Translations under genes and position numbers: made by a program | Notes under the pieces: generated by a model | Seen by the model: only the letters and a program-made list of their open reading frames with translations | What the model was told of the DNA's origin: nothing | Database searches by the model: none | Origin: Liolophura sinensis | Taxonomy: Eukaryota; Mollusca; Polyplacophora; Chitonida; Chitonidae | Length of the DNA: 64,000 bases | Assembly (NCBI RefSeq): GCF_032854445.1 | Contig: NC_088299.1 | Location: forward strand, 4,563,001-4,627,000 | Direction: 5' to 3' | Shown: one piece after another, positions 1 to 12,000 of the stretch | Layout of the letters: each line of letters begins with the position of its first letter | Position numbering within the stretch: position 1 is the first letter of the stretch

Positions 1-1153
1 GCATGGACTTGAAGGTGTCGTTGGAAAAGGACTGGATGTGTGTACTTGTCCGACGTTGTGAGGAAGGATTGGATACGTGAACTGAAAGAAGGGCTGGGTG
101 TGTGATTTCTGAGATGAACTGACAGGGTTACCTGTGCAAATCGGACTGGAGTGGAGTTACCATGGTTAGAAGCTACAGGCAGTTGCTCCAACCACTTAAT
201 CACTGTGCAATCTCAAACGATTTACAAAGACCTTAAAGCAGATGTTTCGAGGATTTTACTTCACATATGTATAACGCTCACAACGGGTATGACAGATTAA
301 GGAACCGTTGGAGCATTAGTGTAATCTCGTCAACCACATTTGTCAATGTGGCGTCATCCACATGTCTCGTCGTATTAACCAACACTTAATTACATTTTGA
401 AAAATGCAAAAAAGAAACAAAAATAACAAGTACACACAAAAGTAAACATCACCTGTCTTGTATAAGCAACACCTTCGTGAAGAAATAGAATTTTCTAAAA
501 TAAACCGTCTGTAAAAAAAATCTCACATTAATTAAAACAATAATGACGGTGTTGTTATAATTAAAGACTTATTTTTTTTCTTCAGTTTTTTCTTATTGGC
601 TTGGCAATAGTTGTTGTTATTTAGTTTGGTGTCACAATGTACCTGACTCTCAGATATGACTTCTCGGTGAGAGTTTCATGCAATGAACACCAAAATATTT
701 ATAATGACGTCGTATTTTAAATAAAAATATACGAAGCTATATCCAGTTTCTTGGGAAAGTGACTGCAATGAGTTGAGCGTTGTTCCGACCTGTTTGACAA
801 TTTTCTCAGCAGATGTCATGGTGACAATTCTTACTTCAGTCAGTGTGTAAAATTTGTTGCAGTAAACGATGCTAAATGATTTCACAACTGCCCTTACTAT
901 CCCAATTCGTCTTCCTATTTCTCCAACAGTTCCCATTATTTGAAATGATTATAACAGTCGCATTTCACAACCAATGTTATATTGAACTTGATACAGCTGT
1001 CGTAGTTTCATAATCGTTGAAGCAGCAACAATAATTGTTACTGAAGCTGTATAACGTAATCTCGGAACAATCACCGCTTTACTGTTGCAGTTAGTGCAAC
1101 CACCATTGTTCAAATGATCATTTTTTAGAAATTGCTGCAAAAGGCATACATGA
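1..1153. other. Gene-free AT-rich stretch
   Basis: No coding region is supported here. The first ~115 bases contain degenerate phrases (gcatgg, gaggaagg, aagggctggg) resembling the 38-bp minisatellite at 2.4-3.0 kb, so an eroded relative of that array may lie at the window edge. The rest is AT-rich with short homopolymer runs. Confidence 0.6.
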
Positions 1154-1432
1154 GGGCCTCCGTGGCTCAGTTGGTTAGCGTGCTAGCGCAGCATAAAGAC
1201 TTAGGAGCCTCTAACCATGGCGGGTGCTCTGAGTTCAAGTCCAGCTCTTGCTAGCTTCCTCTCCGACGGTACGTGGGAAAGTCTTCCAGCAACCCGCGGA
1301 TGGTCGTGGGTTTCCCAACGCTGTGCCTGGTTTCCTCCCACCATAATGCTGGCCGCCGTCGTATAAGTGAAATATTCTTGAGTACGGCGTAAAACACCAA
1401 TCAAATAAATAAATCAATCAATTAATAAATGA
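1154..1432 (+). mobile_element. Full-length tRNA-derived SINE, family A
   Basis: Complete copy that defines the commonest SINE here. It has a tRNA-like head starting ggcctccgtggctcagttgg (A-box-like) and a B-box-like gagttcaagtcc near 1232. A conserved body follows, with cataatgctggccgccgtcg and aagtgaaatattcttgagt. It ends ggcgtaaaacaccaatcaaa plus an (aaat)n tail. Deeply conserved SINE domains such as Nin-DC and MetaSINE are known from molluscs and other animals. This body probably belongs to one of them, but I cannot say which. Confidence 0.85.
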
Positions 1433-2254
1433 AAGGTATACATAGCTTTTTTTTGTTTTCAAATTCATCGCTGCAGCGGTAATCAGCGCGAGCGTACATC
1501 TTTGCTTGCTCATGACCTTCACCTTGACAGACTAACCCACAAACCTGTCTGACGATGTGAAGCCCTCGCAGCGCATGAAACCGGCTGTTTAACTAACTGT
1601 GCCTTTCGGCGTTACCGACTTTCTGGCATACCCTTGCATCAACTGTCTAATATAATTACTTTAACGAGCCGAGATATTCGGGGCATCCCGCTTCTGAGCA
1701 GAATTTACCGAGTGCTGTTACTAATGAACGTTGGAAGCTGTCATTCTGAAGGCTGACTCCATATTTGTCATGGCCGCCTTGACTTCTACAGTTCTGGACT
1801 CAAACAGAACACTGACGGCCCCAGTAATTCCACCCCGCCTACACCCACAACTACCAGAGTGGTTCTTTTAACGAATCGAAAGCTCCTGGTACAACAGGGC
1901 TCAGCGGTGTGAAAGGGGTTAAGGGTTATAAAAGCCCCAAAGGGGTCAACATTAACACTCGCCACACATTTCTTGATGTACATCTATGGGCTATGGTTAC
2001 AGAGCTTGTAAATGGGAGCTGTTCCCACTGGTGTTCCTGGAAACAAATAAATAAATGAAAAAGTTACATCACTGACAATAGCTGTATATGAACATGAACA
2101 ACCTACGCTTATTGTTCATGAGGCCTTGGTTACAATAAACAGTCGACGACGCTGGTGGGGCGGTTGGCACCGTCTTATTGACCATTGACTCAAGTACAAG
2201 TATGCAACTATCACGTGTTTTCCCATGCCCACCTCGGCCACTTCGATTTCTCCC
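1433..2254. other. Gene-free stretch
   Basis: No repeat or coding region recognised. Short open frames here lack splice context, motifs or plausible composition. Confidence 0.5.
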
Positions 2255-2352
2255 GCTCACTGAACTGTCCATCCCATCGTACAAGCGAGGAAGTATAGCG
2301 TTATACAATAATCAAAGAAATTCAATTTAAATAAAACACTTGTATTTATACT
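2255..2352. repeat. Left flanking direct repeat of the 38-bp array
   Basis: The segment with tacaagcgaggaagtatagc, tacaataat and acacttgtattt recurs in the same order and orientation at 3010-3117 (tacaagcgaagaatt, agtatagcgcc, gcaataat, acatttgtatttt). The 38-bp array therefore lies between two diverged copies of the same ~100-bp segment. Confidence 0.7.
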
Positions 2353-2367
2353 TGTCATGGTCTGTTT

Positions 2368-2990
2368 TTTGGTGTTTTTTGAGGAAGGGCTAGGTGCTTG
2401 GTCTTGTGTGTTTTGAGGAAGGCCTGGGTGCATGATCTTGATGGATGTTCTTTGAGGAATGGCGGGGTGCATGATCTTGATGGGTGTTTTTGAGAAAGGG
2501 CTTGGTGCATGGTGTTGATGGATGCTCTTGAGGAAGGGCTGGGGGCATGGTTTTTGATGAGTGCTCTTGAGAAAGGGCTGGGGGCATGGTCTTGATGAGT
2601 GCTCTTGAGAAGGACTTGGTGCATGGTGTTGATGGATGCTCTTGAGGAAGGGATTGGTGCATGGTCTTGATGAGTGCTCTTGAGGAAGGACCGGGGGCAT
2701 GGTTTTGATGAGTGCTCTTGAGGAGGGACTGGGGGCATGGTCTTGATGAGTGCTCTTGAGGAAGGACTGGGGGCATGGTCTTGATGAGTGCTCTTGAGGA
2801 AGGACTAGGGGCATGGTTTTGATGAGTGCTCTTGAGGAAGGACTGGGGCATGGTTTTGATGAGTGCTCTTGAGGAAGGACTGGGGGCATAGTTTTGATGA
2901 GTGCTCTTGAGGAAGGGCTTGGTGCATGGTCTGGATAAGTGCTCTTGAGGAAGGACTGGGTGCATGGTCTTGATGGGTGTTCTGGGGAAA
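2368..2990. repeat. 38-bp minisatellite, about 16 copies
   Basis: Unit about 38 bp with core gatgagtgctcttgaggaag followed by gactgggggcatggtctt. Spacing of gagtgctctt is 38 bp between 2672, 2710 and 2748. The unit is not a multiple of three, so the minus-strand open frames over it (up to 260 codons, rich in S, P, H and K) are the same peptide rotating through three frames. I treat it as non-coding. Confidence 0.9.
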
Positions 2991-3009
2991 GGTTGGAACA
3001 ACGGTATGA

Positions 3010-3117
3010 CACTCATTGAACTGGCCACCATCATACAAGCGAAGAATTCTTTAGTATAGCGCCTATGCAATAATAAAATAAATTCTTTTTTAAAATATAA
3101 CATTTGTATTTTCACGT
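3010..3117. repeat. Right flanking direct repeat of the 38-bp array
   Basis: Diverged copy of 2255-2352, with shared tacaagcga, agtatagcg and caataat blocks and a shared ttgtatttt end. The pair could be part of a longer tandem duplication or the ends of a small element that captured the array. Confidence 0.65.
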
Positions 3118-3484
3118 TCACAGAAAACTTATAACGTAGGTGGTGTATACAATGAAACCCATATGTCCGCATGAAAGTAGTCCTAAATGTTTCTTATTGG
3201 CTGCATTCGGAGCATTGTGATCAGCAATTCTCCTAGCAATTCTACCGTCTAGAATCCAGTCTTTCAACTATTTGGTCACAAATGTAGTAGGATAGTTTAA
3301 TGTGATTCTAACTAAGACCATTCATAATCTAGTGAGATAACATGATCCTGTCTAAAATGTTATTGTCCGGTGAGATCACCAAATATCTAATCGGGCTATC
3401 ACCATGCTCCAGTCGGACAGGACAACCATGGTCCCACAAAACCATCTTATATAATCAAGTCAGACTTATAAGCATGGATCCATT

Positions 3485-4290
3485 GAGACAATAGGCCATT
3501 GTACAATTAGATCATCAATCATGGTCAAGTCTGATCATCAACTATTGTTCAGTCTCTTCATCAACTATTGTCCAGTCAGACCATCAACTATTATCCAGTT
3601 TCATCATCAGCTATTGCCCAGTCAGATCATCAACTATTGTCCAGTCTTATTCAACTAATGTCCTGTCCGACCCTCAACTATTGTCCAGTTAGACCGTCAA
3701 CTATTGTCCAGTCTTAGTCAACTAATGTCCTGTCTGACCCTCAACTATTGTCCAGTTAGACCATCAACTATTGTCCAGTCTTAGTCAACTAATGTCCAGT
3801 TCTACCCTCAACTATTGTCAAGTTAGACCATCAACTATTGTCAAGTCTTGGTCAACTAATGTCCTGTCCGATCCTTAACTATTGTCCAGTTAGACCATCA
3901 ACTATTGTCCAGTCTTAGTCAACTAATGTCCAGTGCGACCCTCAACTATTGTCCAGTTAGACCATCAACTATTGTCCAGTCTCATCATCAACTGTCAAGT
4001 CTGACCATCAACTGTTGTCCAGTCTGAGTCAACTAATGTCCAGTCTAACCACCAAATATTGCCCCAGTCAGACCATCAACCATTCTCCAGTCTGTGTCAA
4101 CTAATGTCCAGTCTAACCATCAACTATTGTCCAGGTAGTCCATCAAGTGTTGTCCAGTCTAAGTCAACTATTGTCCAGGTAGACCATCCAGGTTGTCCAG
4201 TCTGACCATCAACTATTGTGCAATAATGCCATCAAACATTGCCCTGTCAGACCATAAACCATGATTCAGTCAGACAATTGACGATAGCCC
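3485..4290. repeat. Minisatellite with ~20-22 bp subunits and ~64 bp higher-order unit
   Basis: Repeated phrases tcaactattgtccagt, agaccatcaactattgtcc and tcttagtcaactaatgtcc alternate, giving a ~64-bp higher-order period built from ~21-bp subunits. Units decay at both edges. Stop codons interrupt all frames. Confidence 0.85.
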
Positions 4291-5734
4291 AGTCACACGC
4301 CTGCACTTGACGCATAACATTAGGAGACAGGTCAGTTAAGGCTGGGCTCGGGGGTTAGGGTCATTTGTGGTGCCCTTTTCATGACAATCCAGCGAGGAAG
4401 CATTATAAATATACCCACATGGAGGCTGCTTCACTTAAAGGAGAGAACGTCGTGATATAGTTTTAAAAAACCTAGAGATTAAAAATCCGAGCAATAACCA
4501 CAGTGTCATGGCTGGCAAATGGTCACACGTATTACCGATGAAATGAAGACTCTTGCCAATTAACCCCGGTTGAGGTTTTTTTTCCAAATCTTCATTTATA
4601 CGCTTAAAATGCAGCAAGAAAACTTACGACCTGTTTTTACCTAAATGTGATATATAGTGTAAGTACTTTAGCATTTGTCACGTATTTGACCCATGATGCT
4701 TTAGGGGAAGTAAGTGACTGACAGATTAAATCCCTCATGCTGACGGATTGTACGCTTTAACACCCACGATGCATTGGAGCTCCCTTCAACGTTTGCTGAC
4801 GTAGTTCTATGGGAAAAAATGTCAAGTAGAACAAAAGTATGCTTGAATGAAATGACATGAGGCGGGTTGAATCCATTCATTCATTGTCATTTGTTGACTT
4901 AATGAAACCGCCATGAAAATTTATCAGCCTGGGGGTGCCTATATTTCTCGATAGCCATTAAAACAATAGCGATGAAATAGGTTTATTAATTTAAACAAAA
5001 TAATTTTTAATCAGAACATTTGTAGCTTGAAGGTTTGTTTTCTCTCTGGGTCAAAATCAATCTAAGTATGACACGATTGACATTTATAGTTTTTTGCGTG
5101 AAGGCTATTTCTTAAATCAGTGCGGTAAAATTCCTTCGGTCATCACTGATTCTTGAACACATTAACCGGATCGAGCCGTTCATTCCCAGTGACTTTCGCT
5201 TAGCCTGGGGCTAGGAGCTGTACATTCGCCCAGCCAAATTAGATCGTCACGTTGGACATATGAAGAGCTGCAATCAAAGCGCAGCTGAGATACATATTTT
5301 GGTTATGGACGACTTATAAACTGGCTTAGTACAAGAGTTAGATACTGATTTTATTCATTTGCCTAGAATATTCCTTCATTGAAAAAACATCATTGAAAGT
5401 TAACTGTTTCTCTTTGAATGAATCCGTCTTACTTTCATACTTTATACACTTTCTCAGTTCTCTGTTGCTTGTACTTAGCGTCGATCCACCTTCCCAAATG
5501 ACCTTTGATAGAAGCAGACGAGTTAGTGACCTAATGCCTGTAGCCAGTTGAAAGAACGGTCCCCACCAATATGATCGCAAGTATGTTAAGTATCAGAAAT
5601 CTTTTTGAACGAGTTCTTTCAACGATCCAGCCTAAAATGAAGTTTGATACTCTTTCAAATTGCACAGCTTTATCCATGCATTATTCGCCTTATTACTCGG
5701 TTGTATATTGAAATGCATGTTACAGTATGCTTGC
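4291..5734. other. Gene-free stretch with a degenerate MITE-like segment
   Basis: 4440-4600 resembles the palindromic family at 7.1-8.7 kb (ggcaaatggtcacacgta, ccgatgaaatgaagactctt, gccaattaaccccggttgag) but is badly decayed. Nothing else is recognised. Confidence 0.45.
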
Positions 5735-6165
5735 TTAAATGGTGCTGATGTCTCTATACTACAGATACCAGTCGTTTGCTTGACCAGTGATATGACGTTA
5801 TTTTTTATTGGCGAATTGACACCCCTCCGGTTACTGCAGTGATGTGACGTCATTATGTTGTGTTTGCTTGACCAGTGATATGACGTTATTTTGGCGATTT
5901 GACATCCCTCGGGTTACTGCATGTTTGGTTGACTGATGATCAGATGCTTCTGTACTATAGCTACCAGTCGTCTCGTAGACAAGTGATATGACGTCATTAT
6001 GCTATTTTGTGTTTGCTTGACCAGTGATATGACGTTATTGTGTTAATTAGTGATCTGACACCCTCCTCTTACCGCATCCTTGGTTTTGTACTATAGCTAC
6101 CAGTCGATCTATAGCTAGACTACAACTGACGATTGCTTGGTTGAACAATGATATGACGATTCAGT
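5735..6165. repeat. Imperfect repeats carrying CRE-like TGACGTCA/TGACGTTA motifs
   Basis: The phrases ttgcttgaccagtgatatga, cgttatt, ttgacatccctc, ggttactgca and actatagctaccagtcg recur irregularly at about 90-120 bp. Full CRE palindromes (tgacgtca) occur near 5846 and 5989, with half-related tgacgtta at three further sites. Whether these bind CREB/ATF factors cannot be told from sequence. Confidence 0.6.
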
Positions 6166-6254
6166 ATTCAGCTGCATTTTTGGTTGGGCGTGTTGCACAT
6201 TGAACGTTCCACACTTTTAAGTCGGGCCCTTAATAAATTCAAAGTTTTTGAGGG

Positions 6255-6355
6255 CTCTGTTCAGTTTCCTCCTACCGTAATGCTGACCACCAACGTATAA
6301 GTAAAATATTCTTGAGTAAGGCGTAAATCACCAATCAAATAAATTAATAAATTAA
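6255..6355 (+). mobile_element. SINE family A, 3' fragment
   Basis: Contains the body end and tail: tttcctcctaccgtaatgct, aagtaaaatattcttgagta and caccaatcaaataaattaat. The tRNA-like head is missing. Confidence 0.8.
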
Positions 6356-7043
6356 AACGATTGATAACTAAAGTTTTTGAGGTTCCCCGGACTATGTTAT
6401 GACCTTGACTCATTTCCCCCGAGTGGCATTTAATGTAATCTAACGATTTTACACGACGGCTTTGTCACTTCTATCTTCCAGTTGATACAGGCCATGTTGC
6501 CGACGTTTTAGTGTCATAATTCCCCGTCGTTTGGTTGAGGTGTGATACGATGCCCCATGTTTGGTTGACTGACGATATCTGACGGGTAGCTTTTGTATCA
6601 TAGCGTTTTCTGTCTTGTATTCAAATCCCTAGTGACCTAGCCTACGTGAAGGCGTAGGCGTTACGGACTTGCACCTCTTGCATGCCATATTCAATTTGGT
6701 AGGCGACAAATGATCTTCAACTAAGGTAGTACTGTGCCAACGCCTACATGGGTGTTGTTGACCGCTTACTGTGACAAATTCTCCTTGAACAGTGAGATCA
6801 GGTGAACTGGATAATGATGTATAACTTTTGGAATATCCAACAGTGTTATTATGCATGACGTGATGTCGTGTCGATTACATCTTTTTAATGTCTTCAGACA
6901 AGCTTACTGCTCGTGAGTGCCTCCAGATATTGTATTCTTTACGACATTGCGTGCCATAGAAAGTTAAAGCACCATTAAGGCTGACTTGAATGTTCTGTAA
7001 AGATGCCATTATGTATTAAGAAAAGCTGTTTCGATCTCACAAT
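6356..7043. other. Gene-free stretch
   Basis: No supported gene or repeat family in this interval. Confidence 0.45.
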
Positions 7044-7095
7044 TTTTGCAGCAAGCTGCCTCTACAGGTCTGATGTTACCCCGCCCAAACTTATT
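7044..7095. repeat. Dispersed repeat copy (pair with 7403-7455)
   Basis: The segment ggtctgatgttaccccgccc followed by aaacttattatta matches 7403-7455 closely in the same orientation, pointing to a local duplication of transposon-derived sequence. Confidence 0.65.
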
Positions 7096-7129
7096 ATTAC
7101 GGACTATTCAGTAAAAGTCTAGGTAGAGC

Positions 7130-7275
7130 TATGCAGAGCATAGAGAGAAAATTCAGAGCAACGACAAATGTGATAGTTGGCGAATAATCACACGTAATCG
7201 AGGTGAACTGACAAAAGACCGAATTTCACTGGGTACGTGTGACCATTTTCAATTCATTACATTCTCGTCGCTGCT
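7130..7275. mobile_element. Compact palindromic MITE-like element
   Basis: The left arm agagcaacgacaaatgtgat followed by agttggcgaataatcacacg is the approximate reverse complement of the right arm (acgtgtgaccattttcaatt followed by cattacattctcgtcgctgc). The centre is ggtgaactgacaaaagaccg. There is no coding capacity. This is the short form of the family seen at 7725-8035. Confidence 0.7.
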
Positions 7276-7297
7276 TACGTTTTACTTTCCAAGCTCA

Positions 7298-7392
7298 TAT
7301 TGTGGGGTAATCTACACTGAATGGCCTCATGTGATCCACACAGTGTGGATATTCCCGCTCTCCTGGGGCTTTGGGACAATACTCTCCCGGTC
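7298..7392. repeat. Dispersed repeat copy (pair with 8682-8768)
   Basis: The block from ctacactgaatggcc through gtggatattcccgctctcct to gacaatactctcc recurs at 8682-8768. Both copies directly follow a MITE-family arm, so 7200-7392 and 8575-8768 are probably two copies of one longer element. Confidence 0.7.
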
Positions 7393-7724
7393 TCACATGT
7401 TTTGCGGCAAGTTGCCTCCACTGGTCTGATGTTACCCCGCCCAGACTTATTATTATCATCTTCATGTTTCTGGTTTCCGCCATGTACACTAATGGATGAA
7501 CTCTCATGTGGGATCTTTATACTTAATTATATATAATATGTTTCGCTGAGGCATATGTCTAAAATAGTTTTAAGTGGTTTTCGAATTTTAAATGTTTCTC
7601 TTTCTTTTAATAGGGTTCGTCCCCTTTTTTCCTTTGATTTATATGTTTCATTTACATGTCGAAAAACCATTTCGAAAACTTTTCGGGTTCAAATGTGTCC
7701 GATCCACAATATGGCTGAAATACT

Positions 7725-8035
7725 ATGAAAGACGTAGAGCACAGAGAGTAAACCCAGAACAGCGACGAATGTGATAGTTGGCAAATAATCACTCGTAACC
7801 GGTGAAATACGGTCTCTTGTCAGTTTACCTCAGTTAAGGCTTTATTCTAACTGTTCAAAGCAATTATTCAGGTGTTGGTATACGTCGATGTATAAACTGC
7901 TACTTTGAAAGCATAGACAGTTGGAATAAAGCCCTGAGGTAAACGGACAAGACGTCGTGCTTCACCAGTTACGTGTTACCATATCCAAAACATCACACTG
8001 CCGTCGCTACTTTAATTTTGCTTTCCATGCTGATG
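7725..8035. mobile_element. Foldback MITE-like element, long form
   Basis: The left arm (cagcgacgaatgtgatagtt, cggtgaaatacggtctcttg, tcagtttacctcagttaagg) is mirrored on the right by ccctgaggtaaacggacaag, cttcaccagttacgtg and catcacactgccgtcgctac. Arms are ~100 bp around a ~70-bp centre. The open frame at 7957-8247 starts inside the right arm and is not a gene. Confidence 0.7.
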
Positions 8036-8567
8036 TCTCTTGTATTGCATACCCGTATAAACTCAATCATGCTGGTGGAACAGTACTCAACGAGGCTAGG
8101 TTCCCTAGCATTGTATTCATGACGTACACTTTATTAAAGGACATACCGCCAAAAGAAATGCAGAATTTTCGATTTGATTCAGCTAAAAACAAAAATAAAC
8201 CTTCTGGGCCTATGGTTTCCGCAAAATGTCAATTAAGAGAATTGTAGGGGGATCCGTCATGCAAATGACGCAGCGCAAAGATTGCCACAATGCAACGTTC
8301 GCTCGTGGATCGCACATGTAAACAATACGATAGACTGAAAGTAAATTAGAAGTCTAGTTAACCAAATACGATCTTCCTTTCTGCTGATAATGTTATATAA
8401 CATATTACCGAACATCTGCCGGGCAATTTTTCCAAGTCGGCGGTATATCCTTTTAAATGTGATGACGTCAGAGCTGTTTAAATAACTCTAGACCAGTGAA
8501 TTTTAATAAATTGTATTCAACATCAGTGCATTTTTACCTAATTCCACTTAACCGAGGTTTATCTTTA

Positions 8568-8690
8568 AACTCTAACTGAGGTAAACTGACAAAAGACCGA
8601 ATTTCACTGGATACGTGTGACCATTTTCAAGCCATCACATTCTCGTCGCTGCTCAAGTTTTACTTTGTAAGCTAAAGTTGCAGGGTAATC
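8568..8690. mobile_element. Single-arm copy of the palindromic MITE family
   Basis: taactgaggtaaactgacaa, agaccgaatttcactgg, acgtgtgaccattttcaagc and catcacattctcgtcgctgc match the right arms at 7.2 and 8.0 kb. No left arm is visible. Confidence 0.65.
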
Positions 8691-8772
8691 TATATCAAAC
8701 TATCTACACTGAATGGCCCCATGTGTGGATATTCCCGCTCTCCTAGGGCTTGTGACAATACTCTCCAAACCA

Positions 8773-9048
8773 AAATCTGTTGAATTTAACAGAACTCTGT
8801 TTTCTGAGTAATACTCGAATGTATTATGTTACTGCAGCTGATTCTGTTATTACAGGAGAGTACTCAGTTAAATGCAGCATACAAATTGTAGTAATTCAAC
8901 ATAATCATTCTGCCAGATTAGCAGAATATTATGTTTAAATATGATACAGTAGGCCTATTATGTTATAATAACAGAATACATTCTAGCATCACTCAGACAA
9001 CGGAATTTGCGTTTAAATTAACAGACTATGTTAACAGAGTGCAAGTGT
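8773..9048. mobile_element. AT-rich inverted-repeat element (pair with 13973-14218)
   Basis: Starts tctgttgaatttaacagaac and ends near acagactatgttaacagagt, giving imperfect terminal inverted repeats containing ctgttaa. The interior (aatatgatacagtaggccta, ttataataacagaatacatt) matches 14120-14165. It is probably non-autonomous. Confidence 0.6.
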
Positions 9049-12000
9049 TCGAAGGCGTTCCTGTGACCCTTTGGCAGTCTTACGTGCATTGATAATTCCG
9101 CCAATATGACGTGTATATCTGTATATCACAAGTGAGGAAGTTTGTCCGTGCCTCCATTTACCTGCACCTATCATATCAACCGTTTTTCTGTAAGTGGAAA
9201 CTTCTCCAGTATGGCGTTGAACAACAGTGAAATAAACAAATAAACATTTGTGATCTAAGTATATGGTGCCTTCGGGTTATGTTATCGAAACACAGTCATC
9301 TCAGGGCCAATTCCCAACACGACGTTGAACACAAACCACGAAAGATCAAAGAAAATATATATGTTCAAAGTTAGGACGGAATTGTGCAAACAGAATCAAT
9401 CAACATTTTTCAATAATGTTGTAGGCGAATGAGTGAAATCAGTATTCAAATCGTGTTCGTATACCATCGATAATCAAAACAGTTGCGCTTTGATTAGAAC
9501 TGTTCAAACATCAGATGTGGCGATCCAATTTAACAGGTTTTCCTGGTTAATGGGAACAAGACACAATTACAAAGCAGACTGACAAAGATTCTGGACGCTC
9601 TTTCCATATTTACTTACAGGAGAATTATATTTCTATACTTTAAACTCGGGTGTCACATGGCAGCGATGAGTTTTGATCTTAATCGAATTTTCGCGTGACA
9701 AACTACTGAACAATCAGATGGTTAACCACATGCCCGTGCACACCTGGAAATTTGATCACTGTGTCTCATTTAACGTACACTTTGTCCTGATTCATGACCT
9801 CAAACATTCCGAGGTCACCACCAGGGGATAGTGGAACACCATCTCTGCAAACCTCTCTTAATTAGGGGCTCGAACGTTGACACAGTTTCTTTGCGATTTC
9901 GACACTTGTATGCACCTGTCGTCAGAATGAAGTGACATGCCAGAGAAAAGCCCCCCCCCCCCCGTCACTCCCCATGATAAAATGTCAGAAGTGTATCATA
10001 TAATAGGTGATATACGGAGAACGCTGGGTAAATGTTACTTGCACCCAACTGACCTCCCTTTTGTTATGAAGGCATTTCACACGAAACCAACAACCAGGTG
10101 TGTTAGTAGATGGACCTGGCTTACTAGTACTGCTCCTAACCACACCTGACGTTGTCATCGTCCGTGTCAGCGAACTACAACCAAACTGTCATTTCTGACA
10201 CGATATGGTAGGCAGTCTTTATATGACCCCTGAAGGTGTAATTAAACCCGACGGCTATATACAGTTTCGCTGCATTAATTATTTCAAAACAGAAAGTCAC
10301 AATTGAACTATGCGTGCGTGCAGCTATCAGCTTCTTGTCATCTGAACTAGCCCTTGAAAAGTGAAAACTTGGATTTGAACTCAAGAATTCTCAAAGTGGG
10401 CTCCTATTCACTATACGAATATAAGATGACACCTATGTTGAATTTGATAACCGGGCAATAACCTATCTTGCCTCTTCATTTAATCAAGCCAGACATTACA
10501 TAAATCGCGTATGTCACTCCGTGTACTGTCTAGATCCGACGGCCACGTGGAAGTCTTCCCACTGAAACTGAACAAACCGTCATAGCTATCCAATCAGACA
10601 CTTATCTCCTCTAGTTTTCCAAGGATTTATGTACATAAAAAATTTAAGACGACCCAATCAAATGAAATGAGCCAGTATAGTGACAGCATTTATAAATTGC
10701 GAATCGCTTTAAGGATACGATGGAACGCTATATCACAATTATGGCAGCAAACCATCAGCTGTCTGTTTCTTCCGTTTTTTTTTTTTTTTGTTTTTTTCTC
10801 TCTCTATTCGTACAGTAAGTGGACACTTAGTGCTTTTGCCACCGTCGTTTACCTGCCACCTGTCGTGATTGCAGACTGCGTATGTACGTTGCAGTTATTT
10901 CATGGAAGTTGTCTCTTAATATTTCATTGGACATTACGTTTAACAAATATTCGTCAGCTATGCAGAAGGGTGGATCGCTTATTTACACCTGTTGGACCCA
11001 GGCACTACATTTAATATAAGGTATTAATGTTTTACAAATTTCAGATTCAACTGAGTTTGTGACAAAACAAGAGTGAATATATAAATAATGTGTTGTTACT
11101 TGATTGCTGTTTAAGGCTGTTTATATATATTTTTTGCAGGTGGAAGAAACCAGACAGAGCCTGGGGGAGATCGCTTCCATTGCGACTTACTTTACAAGTG
11201 AACTGCATTTTCGAATTTCACAAAGCATTGTTGTCATCAATTTGGAAGGTGTCTTTTTTTAAACTGATTGATAAAGTGTTTTAGAATATTGTCACGCCAT
11301 TCCTGGTGCCGGTCATTCGTGTCTAAAGAAGTATATAGTAGTTTTTGTGGTGTTATTGGCAGTTAGGTGAATAAATGAGGGATTTGACGTCACAACGTTC
11401 CAAAATCCAAGGGAACAATTGGTTCCTATTGTCAGATTTTTTTCTGATTAAACATTTGAAAGCTACAAACAGCAACAAAGTTCACAAAATAACCGAAAAG
11501 ACCAGGTCAAACACCTCTCCAGTTTATTTTTATCTTCGAAATAAAGTATAAGATTATCTTATTATAATTATATTAATACGAAGAGTTGTTTTCGACTGAA
11601 TTCGTGACAAACTATAAAATAAGCACTTGAGTTCAAATGTAATTTCAGGAATAATACTATAAATTAAGAAAAGCCTGACTCACGTCTACGACCCTGGGGC
11701 CACGGGCGATTGTAGCTATATTCTCCACCATACAAGGTGGTCTTAATTCATGCACAGTGATAGTAAACACTTAACATATCATATATCATTATTTTACTTA
11801 GCAATACTCGCGTATGCTTACCACTAAGAATTGTATACTGATTTAGTGACACGAGGCACAGGACATCTGTATACCTTACTCTTTTTGGATCAGCCCTGAC
11901 ACAGCTGTTTCGATTATTACTGAACTGATTGGTTTGAACTTGTCTGACACAACGCCAATACCCTTCGAAATAATACGCCAAATCTTTGTTTTTACCTTTT

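Noticed and set aside
2257-3172. Ser/Pro/His-rich frames up to 260 codons
   Set aside because: The 38-bp unit rotates frame at each copy, and overlapping frames encode the same peptides.
7957-8247. 96-codon frame
   Set aside because: It begins inside a MITE arm and runs into unique AT-rich sequence; no motif.
10667-11014. 115-codon frame with a poly-Phe and hydrophobic stretch
   Set aside because: The Phe run comes from a T homopolymer; there is no splice support or recognisable motif.
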